Origin: Chytriomyces cf. hyalinus JEL632
Lineage: Eukaryota > Chytridiomycota > Chytridiomycetes > Chytridiales > Chytriomycetaceae
Reading direction: 5' to 3'
DNA length: 64,000 nucleotides
Assembly: GCA_025435555.1 (NCBI GenBank)
Contig: JAIWWG010000045.1
Location: forward strand, 210,990-274,989
The translations under genes and the position numbers were made by a program. Positions 1 through 11,620 of this stretch are shown one piece after another. The notes below the pieces were generated by a model. It was not told the origin of the DNA. It did no database searches and saw nothing but the letters and a program-made list of their open reading frames with translations. Each line of letters begins with the position of its first letter. The first letter of the stretch is position 1.

Positions 1-1
1 C

Positions 2-1350
2 CGCAAAGACGACTTCGACTTTGACCTCAAGTTTGATTCAGAGGCTCTCGTTCCTTCGGAGGACCAGGAATATCGCATTGTTCAGGTGTTGATTCAGACC
101 GTGTGTGAGACGTTTGGGCCTTGAACAGTCTAGGTCGCCGTTACTTCCCGCCACCGCGCTTGGACTCCTGACAGCAAGTTTAAGATCTCTACCGAATGTA
201 CGGTCTGGGTGGGTGGACAACGATGGACGAACTGAGTTCCGTGGTCAAGCACATTCAAGTCCATCCCGATACCCCTTTGGACATCAAGAACCATCTTCCA
301 AATCCTCTCTTTGATGTCTCGGTATACTCGAAAGGAAGGAAAATGAACTGCTTGGGGAAATCCAAAAGTATCACGGATGACCCTCTTTTGCTCCCTTGGA
401 GCGAGAACTTGGAAGTCGAAGACTTTCTCATTCAGCATGTCCCGGACACTTGTACAAGATTGACGTGGTCGTCGTCTTTGGTGTCGGCGTTCTCTTCTGC
501 GCCTTCATCGTTATCCGCGCCTTCAACCGCTCTGTTGGTAAGAAGAAAATACACACCCGCCTGGCTCACTTGTCTGACCACATCACGACAGATTAAGAAT
601 CCTTCGCAAGTCGATATCATAAGGCTGAAGTTCTGTCACTTCGCCCGCAAACTGGCGACAAACTGGCGACCGAAATCAAGCGTGACTTTGTTGCGATCGC
701 CATGGGATTGAATCGATCTGCGGTGACTTGGTTGTCAGTATCCAGCCGGGTAAATTGTCTCCGCATGCCATCTTCATGGACTCGCAATCGGCGCATTATC
801 GCTACCTCCATGTGAAGACTTGTGGTGAATCATCTGAACTCCGTCTTCACGGCCAAAAAGGAAATCGTATTTCAATTGACTGTTCATCCACAATTTGTCC
901 TTCGAGAATCCCGGAACATCCAAACTCGTACATTGCGCGCGCCCAGCCAGTAACCCAGCAGTACCTTGCGCAGCTCACCAAGTTCAACTTTCAAGGGAAC
1001 ACGTTCATTAATGTGAACGCCCTTTGAAATGACGCGGATAAGCGACTTGATTTGCCTATCGGCGCGGACCGCATTTTCCCTGATAACCCAGAGTTCTCGG
1101 CACTCTGTTTTTGAACGCGCTTCATCGTGGAACAGCAACGCATGTGGGCAAGTTTGCGTACGAGATGGGAAAGGAGCTGTTTGGCGTAAATTCTGCACAA
1201 AAATCTTGCGGCGAGCGGTGGGTGTTTATGGGTCGCTCTGGTCGGTGGGTTCAGCGAAAGCAAAAACGTCCAGGCTCTCTTTCAGGATGATGCTCCGTGC
1301 AAAATCGCTGAAGGTAATGTCGCAGTTTCACGGCAAATTGTGGACTTGAA
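2..1350 (+). pseudogene. Relic of a giant-virus-type (D5-like) primase-helicase
   Basis: No single long reading frame survives, but short segments in all three forward frames read in order like an archaeo-eukaryotic primase of the type found in large DNA viruses. Near 150-205 there is a serine-arginine then KFKIS stretch, like the strand of such primases that follows the metal site. At about 300-345 the segment FDVSVYSKGRKM, then SKS and a proline-leucine run, resembles the VY.K.RKMR block of viral D5-type primases. At about 1140-1260 a stretch with KFAYEMGKELFG followed by ERWVF and GRW resembles the linker before the D5 helicase. Frame changes and stops separate these parts and the helicase is not seen. 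The left edge of the window cuts the 5' end. The assignment rests on motif memory only; a different primase-containing mobile element is the alternative. Confidence 0.35.
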
Positions 1351-1506
1351 TCTCATCAAGCGATTTGGATCCACAGCACCATGTTCTTGGACTGAATCTC
1401 AGAGAACTATTTTATTTCCGGCTGACACTTGCAACCATTTTTGTCTCATTTTTTTAAAAATTCACGGCTGGGTTTATTTGTTTGTTGCTGTCTGGTGAAA
1501 TATACA

Positions 1507-2455
1507 TCACTCATTTCGAGGTGGATGCTTGATGAAACGATTAGGATGAAAATCAAAAACGTCCAAGTTAACGAGCAGTGAAGTAGACGCAGGAATAGGA
1601 CCCGAGAGTTGGTTGTAACCAAGTTTCAACTCGTCCAGGGAAGTCAGAACTCCAATATCTGTTGGTATGGGGCCTGTCAAGTCATTGTGTTCCAAGGAAA
1701 GATAGCTGAGACTTCTGAGCAGTGTGATGGAACTTGGAATCTCGCCATTGAACCGATTATGGCTCAGATCCAAAGTTGCCAAGTGAACGAGACCAGAAAT
1801 AGACGCAGGAATAGGACCCGAGAACCTGTTGTGCCCAAGGCAAATGCCGAAAAGATTGGTACAATTACCGATTTCTGACGGAATTACCCCTTCAAGCAAA
1901 TTGCTTCCCAATTGTAAAAGTTGTAAAATGTTCAATTGGCCGATACGGGGTGACAAGACACTGTTGAGTTGGTTATCTGCAAGGTCAAGGGAGCTCAGGT
2001 TTCGCAATCCATATATCCATTCAGGAATCGAGCCCGAGAAATTGTTCGAATCGCACCGTATCGTTGTCAACAGGGAACAGTGTCTGATACATTCTGGTAT
2101 TGGCCCCTCCAGATAGTTCCGCCCCACACAGAAGTGTTCCAGCTTTGCAAAAGCCAAATTCTCCGGAATCGGACCCGTGAGTTCATTTTGAGTCAGTGAC
2201 AAATCTCTCAAGTTAACGAGATTGCCTAGAGTAGGTGGGATGTTTCCGGTCAGGTAGTTTCTGCTTAAATCCAGCTGTTCCAGTTGTACCATGTCACCAA
2301 GGTTGGCTGGAATAGGGCCGGTAAGGAAGTTATTCGAAACTGCAAACCTGTTCATTTGATTTAGGTTGCCTATTGAGTTGGGTATAGGACCAACATATCG
2401 AAATGAGAGAGAAGACTTGAAGCATGACGTCGAAGGGGAGAGTTTGTAAATTCAT
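1507..2455 (-). pseudogene. F-box/leucine-rich repeat protein, frame broken after the F-box
   Basis: The main open frame (1507 to about 2430) encodes roughly ten consecutive leucine-rich repeats of about 24 residues with the plant-type consensus L..L.L..N.L.GPIP, for example NELTGPIP, NRFSGPIP and NDLTGPIP. Such repeats form a solenoid used for protein binding. Just upstream, starting at an ATG at 2455, a second frame reads MNLQTLPFDVMLQVFSLIS, which looks like the first helix of an F-box (a Skp1-binding module of SCF ubiquitin ligases). The two frames differ by one base and no convincing GT..AG intron joins them. An internal deletion or frameshift that removed the rest of the F-box is my preferred reading. 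If an unseen intron joins them, the gene could be intact. Confidence 0.5.
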
Positions 2456-2555
2456 GGGTATTTTGCGTGAGTGGAGTCCTGTGAAATGAAGGTCAGCACT
2501 CCTCTCAGCCAACCCTAGTCTGCCTGCACCACCACTAAATAAAAATATTCGCACT

Positions 2556-3336
2556 TAATGTTGATATATATCAATGGGAGGTCCATACAATCTTCATCAA
2601 TGTAAATATTAATGGTAAGTCAGCAAGTGGAGTCTTTATGCAACTGGACAAGGCATGGTCGATACCAAATCAGACACTGGCGCTCCTTATCCACCTGGTA
2701 GTCAAACTGCCTTCCCGTCACTTGTTTGCGTGCTGGTCACTTCGAATCCATTTTTGAAGAAGACGCACATTATTAAACCTATTTTGTGTCCGAATTATCA
2801 AATATGCGTGATTGACTGGAGAGCTGCAGATGGGCTCCACCAGCGACGGGCTGATAACTCAAAAGGCCTGAGAGCCACAGCACGAAGACCAGAATCAACG
2901 TGTTGGTTTGAAGATAGTACCGCCGGAGTAAGCATGAGCTGGTCAATGTGGGTGGTGATGCTGGGAATGGTGTTGCTTCTTCATCAATGCCACGGAGCAC
3001 TATCAAATTCCGTTGGACTTTGCTTTAAACAGAGCGCTGCGTGGCCCAAGTCGGATGCCGTAATGAAGTTGTATCGATGTTTGAACCGGTTCTCAACAGA
3101 TCACGAGCAAGATGTGATGTGGGGCAGGTGTGGCAGGCACTTTCGACGGAAATAAATATATTAACTACATGAGGATTGGCTCCATCCGATCATGATGGCG
3201 CTGCTTTGATCATATCAAGCAGAAGAGAACAGAAGTGAGTTTGGATCTTTCTTCCCGCAATGCATCACTTTGTGTGAACAGGATGTGATGCTTCTTTTTA
3301 AAAAAGTCTCGTGAAGCCAAGTCATCAAAAAAAACC
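2556..3336. other. Intergenic stretch without a supported gene
   Basis: A forward frame covers 2655-3155 (166 codons) and contains a hydrophobic run near 2935-3000 that could pass for a signal peptide (WVVMLGMVLLLHQCHG). I recognise no family, and overlapping frames on the other strand are equally open, so I do not call a gene. Confidence 0.3.
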
Positions 3337-3852
3337 ATGTCGTTCGTCAAGTGAGCCATCCAACCAAAACCCAACCCATCGATAGAGACCAACTAACTCC
3401 CTCGCAGCAAGGAGATGGGCAAGTTCCTCATCTACATCATGTTCCCCATTGGATCGCTGTACCTGTTCAACCGGCCAGAACTGCAAGAGAAGCTGTTGAG
3501 GTCTGGCGGGACACCGATTCATGTTGAGATGGGAGTTCCGCCTGATGAGCTTGTCAAGGTGAGAGAGAGAGAGAGAGAGAGATGCGAGCGTACATGCATG
3601 ATGCGGTAGATTCTGACGTTGCTTTCTCTTTTGTTCCCATCTTGGAATACAGGGCATTCCTCGCACACGAGCTGAAGCTCAAGCACAGGTTATCTCTTTC
3701 TCGGACTGATGGTCACCATCAGGGGTCGATCTTTATTCTAATGTTGGGGGCGGTTCTCGTTTTCTTGACAGATCGAGGCAATGAAACGGGCTCATCAGGA
3801 ACGCCTTGCGGCATCGGCATCCTCTTCGCAGGAATCGAAATCAGAGTCATGA
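3337..3852 (+). CDS. PET100-like cytochrome c oxidase assembly factor
   Basis: A small inner-membrane protein related to PET100, which helps assemble mitochondrial cytochrome c oxidase. Four exons fit: 3337-3350, 3408-3558, 3653-3688 and 3772-3852. The first junction creates MSFVNKEMGKF; its intron ends with an ACTAAC branch-like motif and CAG. The mature N-terminus has the family signature: GKFLIYIMFPIGSLYLF (one membrane helix), then NRPELQEK, compared with the FP.G..Y.F..PEFYE block of PET100. The tail is short, alanine- and serine-rich, and likely faces the intermembrane space. The total of about 93 residues lies between the human (about 73) and yeast (about 111) proteins. Translation from the second ATG at 3415 is possible if exon 1 is not used. 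PET117, which shares this fold, is the main alternative. Confidence 0.7.
3561..3582. repeat. (GA)11 microsatellite inside a PET100-like intron
   Basis: Eleven GA units follow directly after the GT donor of the second intron. No function is implied. Confidence 0.9.
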
Positions 3853-4281
3853 GAAAGTCGAATACATCGGTTGTCTCTCGAAACTTTGGTTGTCAAGGCA
3901 AAAACTCGAATAAAATAACGCATTCCGAAACATGACCGATTCATACAAACGGATGGAGGGACGGATAACTGTGTATCTATATGTCTATATCAAGGCTTCA
4001 ATATCAGTGCGAATGAAAGAGGCGGATATGCATGGGGGGTGGGAGGGAGGGAGAGAGATGAAGAGAAATGGATGGGATTCAGCGAATGAATGGAGGGTAC
4101 TGATAGGCATGGAGAGATATTACAGGCAACGGTCAATTAGTGTTGCTATCTCTCTTGTTGGTGTTGTAGTTGATATCGACGATAACTTGGAAAGATTGGA
4201 TTTCCCATTTTTGATCCTGTGTTGCAAATCCTTCACCAAACGCGACCCAAACCAGACTTCGAGACACACACCAACAACAGC

Positions 4282-6705
4282 ATGGGAGGATACACAATGG
4301 GACTCGGTGCAAAGGCACCGGGCCTTCTCAAAAACAGACTCCCCGCCGACGTGATTGAGCCCATGACCAAGTTTGGCGATCCCATCAAAGTGGATTCGTC
4401 TCCTGAGCACAGGGCTCATATGCGGTCTGTTTTATATGGGCCTGAGAGGGAGAATAAGAAATTGCGTTAAGTACTTGTTTCTTTTTTGGTTTGAGATGGA
4501 CTGGGTTGACTGATTCTTTTTTTTTTTTTTTTTCTTTGTTGGAACAGCTTCTGGGTTTGAAGTCGGGGATCACTCTGCCGATTATGCCGATGAAAAGCCG
4601 CCCGCTTGGATCACGAACCATGCTACCGATTACCCGCCAAAATACATTGAAGACCGCGTTGCAATTGATCAGCACACGAAAGAGTGTAAAGCATTCGTAT
4701 TTTTTGGGGTTTATCAACAAATATGCTAACAAAGGTGTTTTCTTGTAACAGATATTCATTACCTCAACGGCACTCATTTTACATTGGAAGGATATGGTTC
4801 TGAAACGCGGTCATTGCCAATTAGTACCACCAAACGCGACTATCCGGAAAAGATTGGGGTGAGTGCGTAACATCATTATTGGCCGTAGTAGAATTACTGA
4901 TGTCATACTGTCGCTCTCTCTGTTGTTTTGGTTTTCCAGCACCCGGAAAGAAAGGAAGGTCCTCGAAGCAAGTACCCGCCTATTTACCGCGACGAAAACG
5001 CCAAAGAACTCGGATCCACAATTTACAACTCAGAATACACATTGGTAAAAAAATCCACCATCCTCCTCTTGCTTCCATTTCTAAAAAACAGTCAATTTCA
5101 GACTGGAGCCCCGAAAACCGACATTGTACACCCAAACGCAACGGCATCGCATTTCACGCTCGGTGACGACGACGATAGAGTCAATACGTGCCGATCCGTG
5201 ACTCGGAGCACGTATAAAGGGTTTGACAAGCAGCCGTATGTCGAGATGAAGAAGGATGAGCAGAAGCGGAGCACTGTCCTAGATTATCCGGATGGAGAGC
5301 CTGGTGAGCGCGTGTCGGTGCAAAAGTCGGGTGAGTGTCATCGGGAGGTGGTGTACCGGTGGTTCGGTTTATTGAACTGGCTTTTGTTTGGGTTAGATTA
5401 TAGGCTGGACAAGAATTTGGATAGGAGTTCTCTCAAGGTTGACAATACTGCGACTGTCAAAGATTTGCGTTCGACGCATTTTACGGTGAGTTATCCACTG
5501 AGCATCGTAAAATAAGAAAGTGTGCAACTCAAACAAAAAACAAAGTTGGGAAATGACGACACATTTTACAAAAAGTCTCAATACCAAACGTCCTTCAAAA
5601 CAACGCCTTCAAATTCCGCGTACCGACACTCAAAAATTGTCAAGGAGCATTACCGAACCTGTGTCACCATCCGCGATGAGGATGACCTTGAAGCTGCAAA
5701 AGTTGCGCAACTTTCCACACAGCATCGTGACTACCAGCAGCCTGATTTGAAAAGTAGCGGGAGTTCAGTTCAAAATTCCCGTGCGGTTGCTAAAGAGCTT
5801 GAGGTGAGTTTTTTATATTTGCAAATGACATAGCAACTTTATTGAAAGACATGCAAAAAAACAGCAAATCCATAAACTGTCAAGCATCCCACTCGCCGGC
5901 GACGCACAACAACGAACCGTGAAAAAATCCATCACCGGCAGCGACTTTAAAGTCCCAAACCTCTCCGCGTACCCATCCCACCCCAAAAGCGGGATCGAAA
6001 ATAAGTACAATGTTCTCAGTGGAAACCAACGCGGCCAAATCGATCCATTTCATGGAACAAGTATCATGAAAACGTCATACATTCATTTCTGTGAGGAAGG
6101 AGGTCGACCGAATGAGGAAGGAGAGTTACCGCCTGCGAGTAAAGCTGTGCGAGAGAATCATGCGGCAACGTTTGAAGCAAGTTTAAAGAGTAGCAAGAAT
6201 CTGAGGGGAACGCATTTTGAGTTGGGGAATGATGTTGGTTCTGCGAAGGAGACAAGTACAAGAGAAGCGTTTGAGAGTCCGGCTTTGGAGGCGTATAGAA
6301 ATCGGGTTTGCGTCAAGGCTGGAAATGAGTGGCGGTTTGGGAGTACATTGGAGAATACAGTGACCAGGTTTGTTGTACAGTGGTAGTATCAATTATCCCT
6401 GACTTGTGACATCCAGATTTCCAAACGACAATGAAACGTACCAAACCGTCAACAACGGAACTTATGTCTCACACGGCGGGTTCAAAGCACCACCTCCGTT
6501 CAGACCCGCACCGCTGAGCTTCTTGAAAGTTGCTGCCATTGACAATGAGATTCGGTTCCAAAGCGAGCCCAGCATGGATGGACCTCTTTTGGCTACTGAA
6601 ACGAAAAGAAAATTTGTTCCACCCGAAGTGATGAAGTATCAAGCGAGGATGGAGGCTGTGGGGCATGAGGAGATCATGAAGACTGGGAGGAGGACGAGGG
6701 CGTGA
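4282..6705 (+). CDS. TEX45/SAXO-like axonemal microtubule-associated protein
   Basis: Nine exons splice in frame: 4282-4465, 4548-4685, 4752-4858, 4940-5044, 5102-5330, 5397-5485, 5546-5803, 5865-6367 and 6417-6705, giving 633 residues. The protein begins MGGYTMGLGAKAPG and carries scattered copies of a motif of the form THF.LG.D followed by Y...F: HFTLEGYG, SHFTLGDDDD, THFTLGNDD with YQTSF, and THFELGND. Similar S/T-H-F-x-L-G-x-D and YQT.F blocks occur in animal TEX45, PPP1R32/SAXO4 and related proteins that bind the doublet microtubules of cilia. I infer a role in the zoospore flagellum. There are no membrane segments or catalytic motifs. An in-frame ATG lies upstream at 4219, but the MGGY start looks more natural. 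Which member of the family it is cannot be settled by eye. Confidence 0.65.
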
Positions 6706-7003
6706 TTCTTTTTGCCTTTATTCATTTATTTGAGAAGAGAAGCTGACTTATCCACCGCAGGGATTTTTTTGGTTGCACGCAGTAGGATTCAAATAAATCA
6801 TTGCCCTTTTCGGGTAACAGTTTCCAAAACGATTTTGCGAAACAGCTTCAGAACATCAAACAGGGAGAAGATTTTATTTGAGCTCGCTCTTAGCGAAATG
6901 CTCAAAGACATCAAAAAACATGGGAGACTCCCCAGACAACAAGTGCAAATGGACTACGACCCATTCAATAAACAGAAAAACAACAGCTCCATCTAACTGT
7001 TTT

Positions 7004-8581
7004 CTAAGCCACATAATTCCCCGGAAATATCCCCGTGGCCCCTCGCAACCTCCCAGTCCACCAATCATTCGGATCCGCCGTACGTTCAATCAATTCAATG
7101 CGATCATCTCTCATGAACGACAAGTCCCCATCCGCCTGAGCTTGATAGTCGTACAGCGCAGTGACAAATGTCGCGGCTGGGTCCTCGGTCTCGGAATACG
7201 CGCGTTCAAACGGGGGATGTTGGATACTGGATCCGTAGCTTCCATGCAGTTGCTTGAAAGAGTTGACGCTTTGATGTTGAGAAGATGTTGCGTATGAAGG
7301 TGGCTCGGCGTGTTGTGGGGATTGGAATTTATGAGGTGATGAAGCATCTGCAGTGTCGGGAAGCCCGGGTGCAACATAATCGGGACTCAGCGGGTTATTA
7401 CTCGGCACTGATTTTCTGTTGCGATACACTAACGACAAATCATCGAGAAGCGCGGCTTGCGCAGCTACTTTTGTTTCAAACCCAACAGCCGCGCTTAAAC
7501 TCACGTCAAACGCGGGTAACTTGATCAAATCGCCATACGCTTGTGATAGGACTTGATGCACTTTGAGTTGGTACCAGAATAAGGTTTGGAAGCATGGGTC
7601 AATGAAGGGGGCTTTTAGTTGTAGGAGGACGGGGAGTTCTGATTTGAGGAGGTTGTTGATGTGGTTGTATTCGCGAGAGGCTTGGTCGAATGCGATTTCG
7701 GCTTTTCCGAGGGATTTTTCGTCAGAGACGCTCCTGTTTATTTCAATTTGGTTGACATGTGGATGAATCAGTTGCTTTTTTTTCTCTCTGTCTCTCAAAA
7801 TATTTCGAGGAATTGCTCACCTTTCCTTTTCTTTGAGTTTCTTGACAGCTTCGCGATGGCGGTCGTAATCCAGCAATTTATGACCGCGTTTGATAATTAC
7901 TTTCTGAAAAGCAAGGGATTCACATTGGCGAAAACCAAAAGAACCAAAAAAATTAAAAACTCAAACCTTGACATTATCCAACAGCAAAACAAGGTCCATA
8001 GACGGAGCCACCAATCTTCGTTCAATCGTTTCCAAATCTGGAAGCAAAAACTGACGCGTTGCTTGTGAAAAGTTTGCAAATTCTTGTGCGGCTTGTAAAG
8101 AGATTGGTTCTGTTTGTTTATACTTGGAGCGAGTTTTGTATTTTGAGAGTTAGAATTGGACGTGTGGTTGTTCGATGTTATGTTGTGTAGATATGGATAG
8201 GTACCGATTTGGCTCCTGAAGAGATTCGAGCTTCCATGGGGCTCTCTCCGTCAGCTGCGACAGGTGATGTTAGATGCGGTGTGATTGGAGAGTAAACCTT
8301 ATTTTTTGCGAGAGTTAGCTCTTTCAGTCGTCAACTGTACGACAGGCACACACCTCCAACAAGGTTGCCGCAAACGACTCCTGATGCGCCAACAGCGACG
8401 ACAACGCGTCTTTAAACTTTTTCGAATCCTCACTCAGTTTTCGTGCTGACGCGTCAAGCAGCTTGAACCGTTCTTCGAGGTCGGTGTATTCCGGGTCTGT
8501 CGTTTCGCTCGAATAACCGCTTTTTGACATGACGAGGTGTGGGAGGCGGGCTACGGCTTTGGAGAATCCGCGGAGCGACAT
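7004..8581 (-). CDS. Rvs167/Hob1-like amphiphysin (BAR + SH3)
   Basis: An endocytic membrane-tubulating protein. Exons 8581-8350, 8254-8205, 8122-7967, 7903-7821 and 7733-7004 join in frame to 416 residues. The N-terminal BAR domain (about 1-250) starts MSLRGFSKAVARLPH, includes the EERFKLLD...LSEDSKKF helix, and has the core KRGHKLLDYDRHREAVKKLK that typifies fungal Rvs167. A proline- and serine-rich linker follows. The C-terminal SH3 domain (about 360-416) shows ALYDYQAQADGDLSF, WWTGRL and GIFPGNYV, all hallmarks of a ligand-binding SH3. By family knowledge it works with an Rvs161-type partner at endocytic actin patches. The length fits yeast Rvs167 (482) and fission yeast Hob1 (466). The exact first donor (8350 or 8354) is the least certain junction. 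Confidence 0.85.
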
Positions 8582-8810
8582 TTTGTTTTGCAGGGGGGAG
8601 GGGGGGGGGATTGGGTTGTTGGTTGGTGGGGTGGTGGTTGGGTGGTTTCGTGGTTTTTTTTTTGTTTTGACAATTGTTTTATTGATGTTCATATCGTCGA
8701 ATATCCAACACGATTAACGCGCCCAATACTGGATTTATTTTTTTTTCACAGGTAACGAATTTGTATTGTATGTATTTGTAAGTCCAGAGAAGAAGAAATA
8801 AAAGCAAAAT

Positions 8811-11453
8811 TTAAACACCGAGAATGTCACAGAATTCTTTCATGCTCTTTACAAGAGCATACGCAGCAGTACCAACCTTGTGCTTCACGACGCGCGAATC
8901 TTCCTCAGCAACCGCTCCAGCTCCGCCATTGTTGACCAACCCACTGCCCATCTCCTCTAACGCCGCCTTTGCAGAGTCAAGCCCAACAATCACGTCCTCC
9001 ACGCGTATCGGTTCACAACCAAACAAATGCGCGCGCTGCAATATCCCAGAATCGCTGCTACTAATCAAATGATCAATCGCCGTGGAAATTGTAAGGATTT
9101 GCGGTACAATCGCTGTCCGCAGTAACGACGCCATATTCGCATTGTTCATTGTCCGGAGTACTCCGAGTAGAGATTGAATCGCTTGGACCGTTCCAGTTGT
9201 TTGCTGGTTGATGCTGTTTCTTGTTTCTTCCACGTATTTTTGGTCAGGGTTGAAAAGTGTTGGTGGTGTGGTGGGCATGGGTGGGTTTTCGACGACGCCG
9301 CGGACGCAGTCTACGACTTGGTTCATCACTCCGCGGACGTGAAAGATTTCTCGTTCGACTTCTGCCACACCGATTTGTCCATTTGAGAGGCCGCCGATTG
9401 CGAATCGTTTTACAACGTCCATCAGACCCACAAGGCTTTCGCTGAGGTTTTGTTTACTCGCATCGAGCATTTGTTGTTTACGGTCGATTGTTGCGGCGTC
9501 TTCAAAGGACAGCGGTAAGCTTGCTGTTTCTGAAACTTGGCGGCATGTGAGTAAAACTTGTTTCAGAGGCAAAAGAATTGCTGGTGGTTCAGCGCGAGGA
9601 ACGGAGCTGGAATGGATTTTTTAAAATCTGTTTTTTAGCAAATGCTCAAAGGGGCATTGACTTTGCTTTTTGAATTACCGAACAATGCGCGTCAAGTTGT
9701 CCAGCAACTCATGGAACGCAGTCACAGGGCCTTTGATTTCATCATACGAGGCATTGTCATCCATGCTCGCACCGAATCGAGAGCTTTCTTGCAACTGTTT
9801 CAGAGTCAGTGATGAGACGGATGAGTGGGTTGTGCTTCGCTCTGCGTGAGTTGGATGGGCGCTTGAAACGCGGTCTTTAGTGTTGCGGCGCGATGAAGAC
9901 GGTGATGTGACTTCGTTTTGGGACTGTGTTATTTTTGTTACAGATCAGCTGTTGGAATGAGTAGAGGAGATGAGGGTGATATGGGCTTACACTGGACAGC
10001 GACTGCATGCGCTCTTTTCTGTTTGTACCTGCTGCGGCGTAAGAATCGGCTTGCTGGGCCAACTGCAGCTGCAACTCTTCGTTCTTTTTCTTTGTTTCAT
10101 CCAGCTCTGTTTTCAGTGCAGAAATCTCTGCTACTTTTGATTCTTGAAGTTGTTTGATTTCCAGTTCGAGGGTTTCGACTTTTTTGGCGTTTTCAGCAAA
10201 AGAATCGGCGCCAGTTTCTTGGACACTTTTTTCCAATTGCTTTGCTGTTTCTTTTGAAGATTGGATTTCTTTCAAGGAGTCTTCTAATTTTGAAGAGAGC
10301 GTCTTGATTTCCTGTTTTATGATATAATTGTTTATGACATTCAAGTATGAGAATAAATAAACTGGTTGGTTGATAAATACCTCCTTAAGCTTTTCAATTT
10401 CTGATGGCATCGTTTCAACGCTCCACATTTGTTCGAGCTCAGTGTAGCTAGATTCCCAGTGCTTGGATTGCTCGACCGCTGTTTGTAGCTTGACTTCTAA
10501 CGAAGCATTTGCCTGTATATTATGAACATGTTTAAGAAGCGGCTGATTTGAATCTGGAAATCCCCACCGATTCCAAGTCCGCCAAACGGCTCGTCACTTC
10601 GCGAATTTGTGATTCATAATCCGCTTTCAATTTTTCAATATCATCCGATGGGACGGATGATTCAGTCTCTGCGGCGGTGGTTTCGGCTGTTTGGAGTGCT
10701 GGATTCGATGTGACTGTGTTTATATTCGCATTGGCCTTCGGTTCTGTGCCTGACAAGTATTGCGACAGAGCCGAGATTTCACTGATTGTTGACATGCGGT
10801 CGACGTCGTCGGAGGTTTGCGAAGAGGTTTCAAACGCATCTGGAGCCTGTGCGAAATGGAATCAAAAAAAATAATAATCGAGATAATAATGAGGAGGAAG
10901 GCATGAACATACATTGGACACTTTGTTTTTGACATTGTATTCGTCCACGATGCGTTTTGGCAGTCTTGATTCGAGTTCGGCGAGAGTGTCCACACACACG
11001 TTCAGAAACAGGGCGGCTGGCAGTTTCGACAACCGGGTTCGCTGGTTCGCTCTGGGGTTAACGAGTATTGAGAAACAAGCGTGTTGGTATTGGTATGTTA
11101 TTAGTGGGGTTACCTGGGGCCTTCCTTTATCGCCGATGAATCTGCATCTGAGAGTGAAATTGTTCAGAACCAGTTTCAAACTGAAGAGCAACATAGAACC
11201 CACCCTCGACAGCAATAGCTGCACCCTCCTCCACAGAAGCATCTCCCGGCACGCTGCTGGCTCTCCGTAGAGCCTCGTCAGCCAAATCGGCAGCAAGACA
11301 CATGAACATTTGAGAGTTCATCGCAGCCATCTTGTGTCTCCCGACGAGCCGCTTGACGCCGGAGGAAGAGGAGGGTCTCTGTGCTTGATCGGAAGCCTCT
11401 GAGGACACCGAGATGTGGCGCCGGATGGCGAAGTAGACGTCGTAACGCTTCAT
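8811..11453 (-). CDS. Spa2/GIT-homology-domain scaffold protein
   Basis: About eight exons, the last being 8811 to about 9600. The N-terminus (MKRYDVYFAIRRHI) leads into two Spa2/GIT-type repeats: one around KMAAMNSQMFMCLAADLADEA and a clearer one, ANQRTRLSKLPAALFLNVCV, followed by DTLAELESRL, matching the R..L..L....F..L..D...E...R pattern of Spa2 and GIT1. A central coiled coil of about 150 residues follows (LEDSLKEIQSSKETAKQLE and KKVETLELEIKQLQ). The C-terminal 250 residues are helical and resemble the focal-adhesion-targeting-like bundle of GIT proteins. In yeast Spa2 anchors the polarisome; in animals GIT scaffolds PIX and kinases at centrosomes and adhesions. No ArfGAP zinc finger is present, so the fungal Spa2 form is favoured. 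Clean donors and acceptors support the model, for example GAG-G|GTGGGT and CCCCAG|GTAACC. Confidence 0.7.
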
Positions 11454-11620
11454 TTTCGCACAACGATTGTTAGGCTTGAGTTTTGTTTTCCCAATTTGGA
11501 ATTTCTTTTTATACATCTCTCTCTGTCTTCCTTGTTTGCATCAACTCCGCCTTTTATTATTTTGAGGTTCTTATCGTAACCGATTCAGCGAGACGTGGGG
11601 TATGAGGTGCTGCTCCGCTC

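Noticed and set aside
2655-3155. 166-codon forward ORF with a hydrophobic stretch
   Set aside because: No family resemblance, overlapping open frames on the other strand and no supporting start or splice context.
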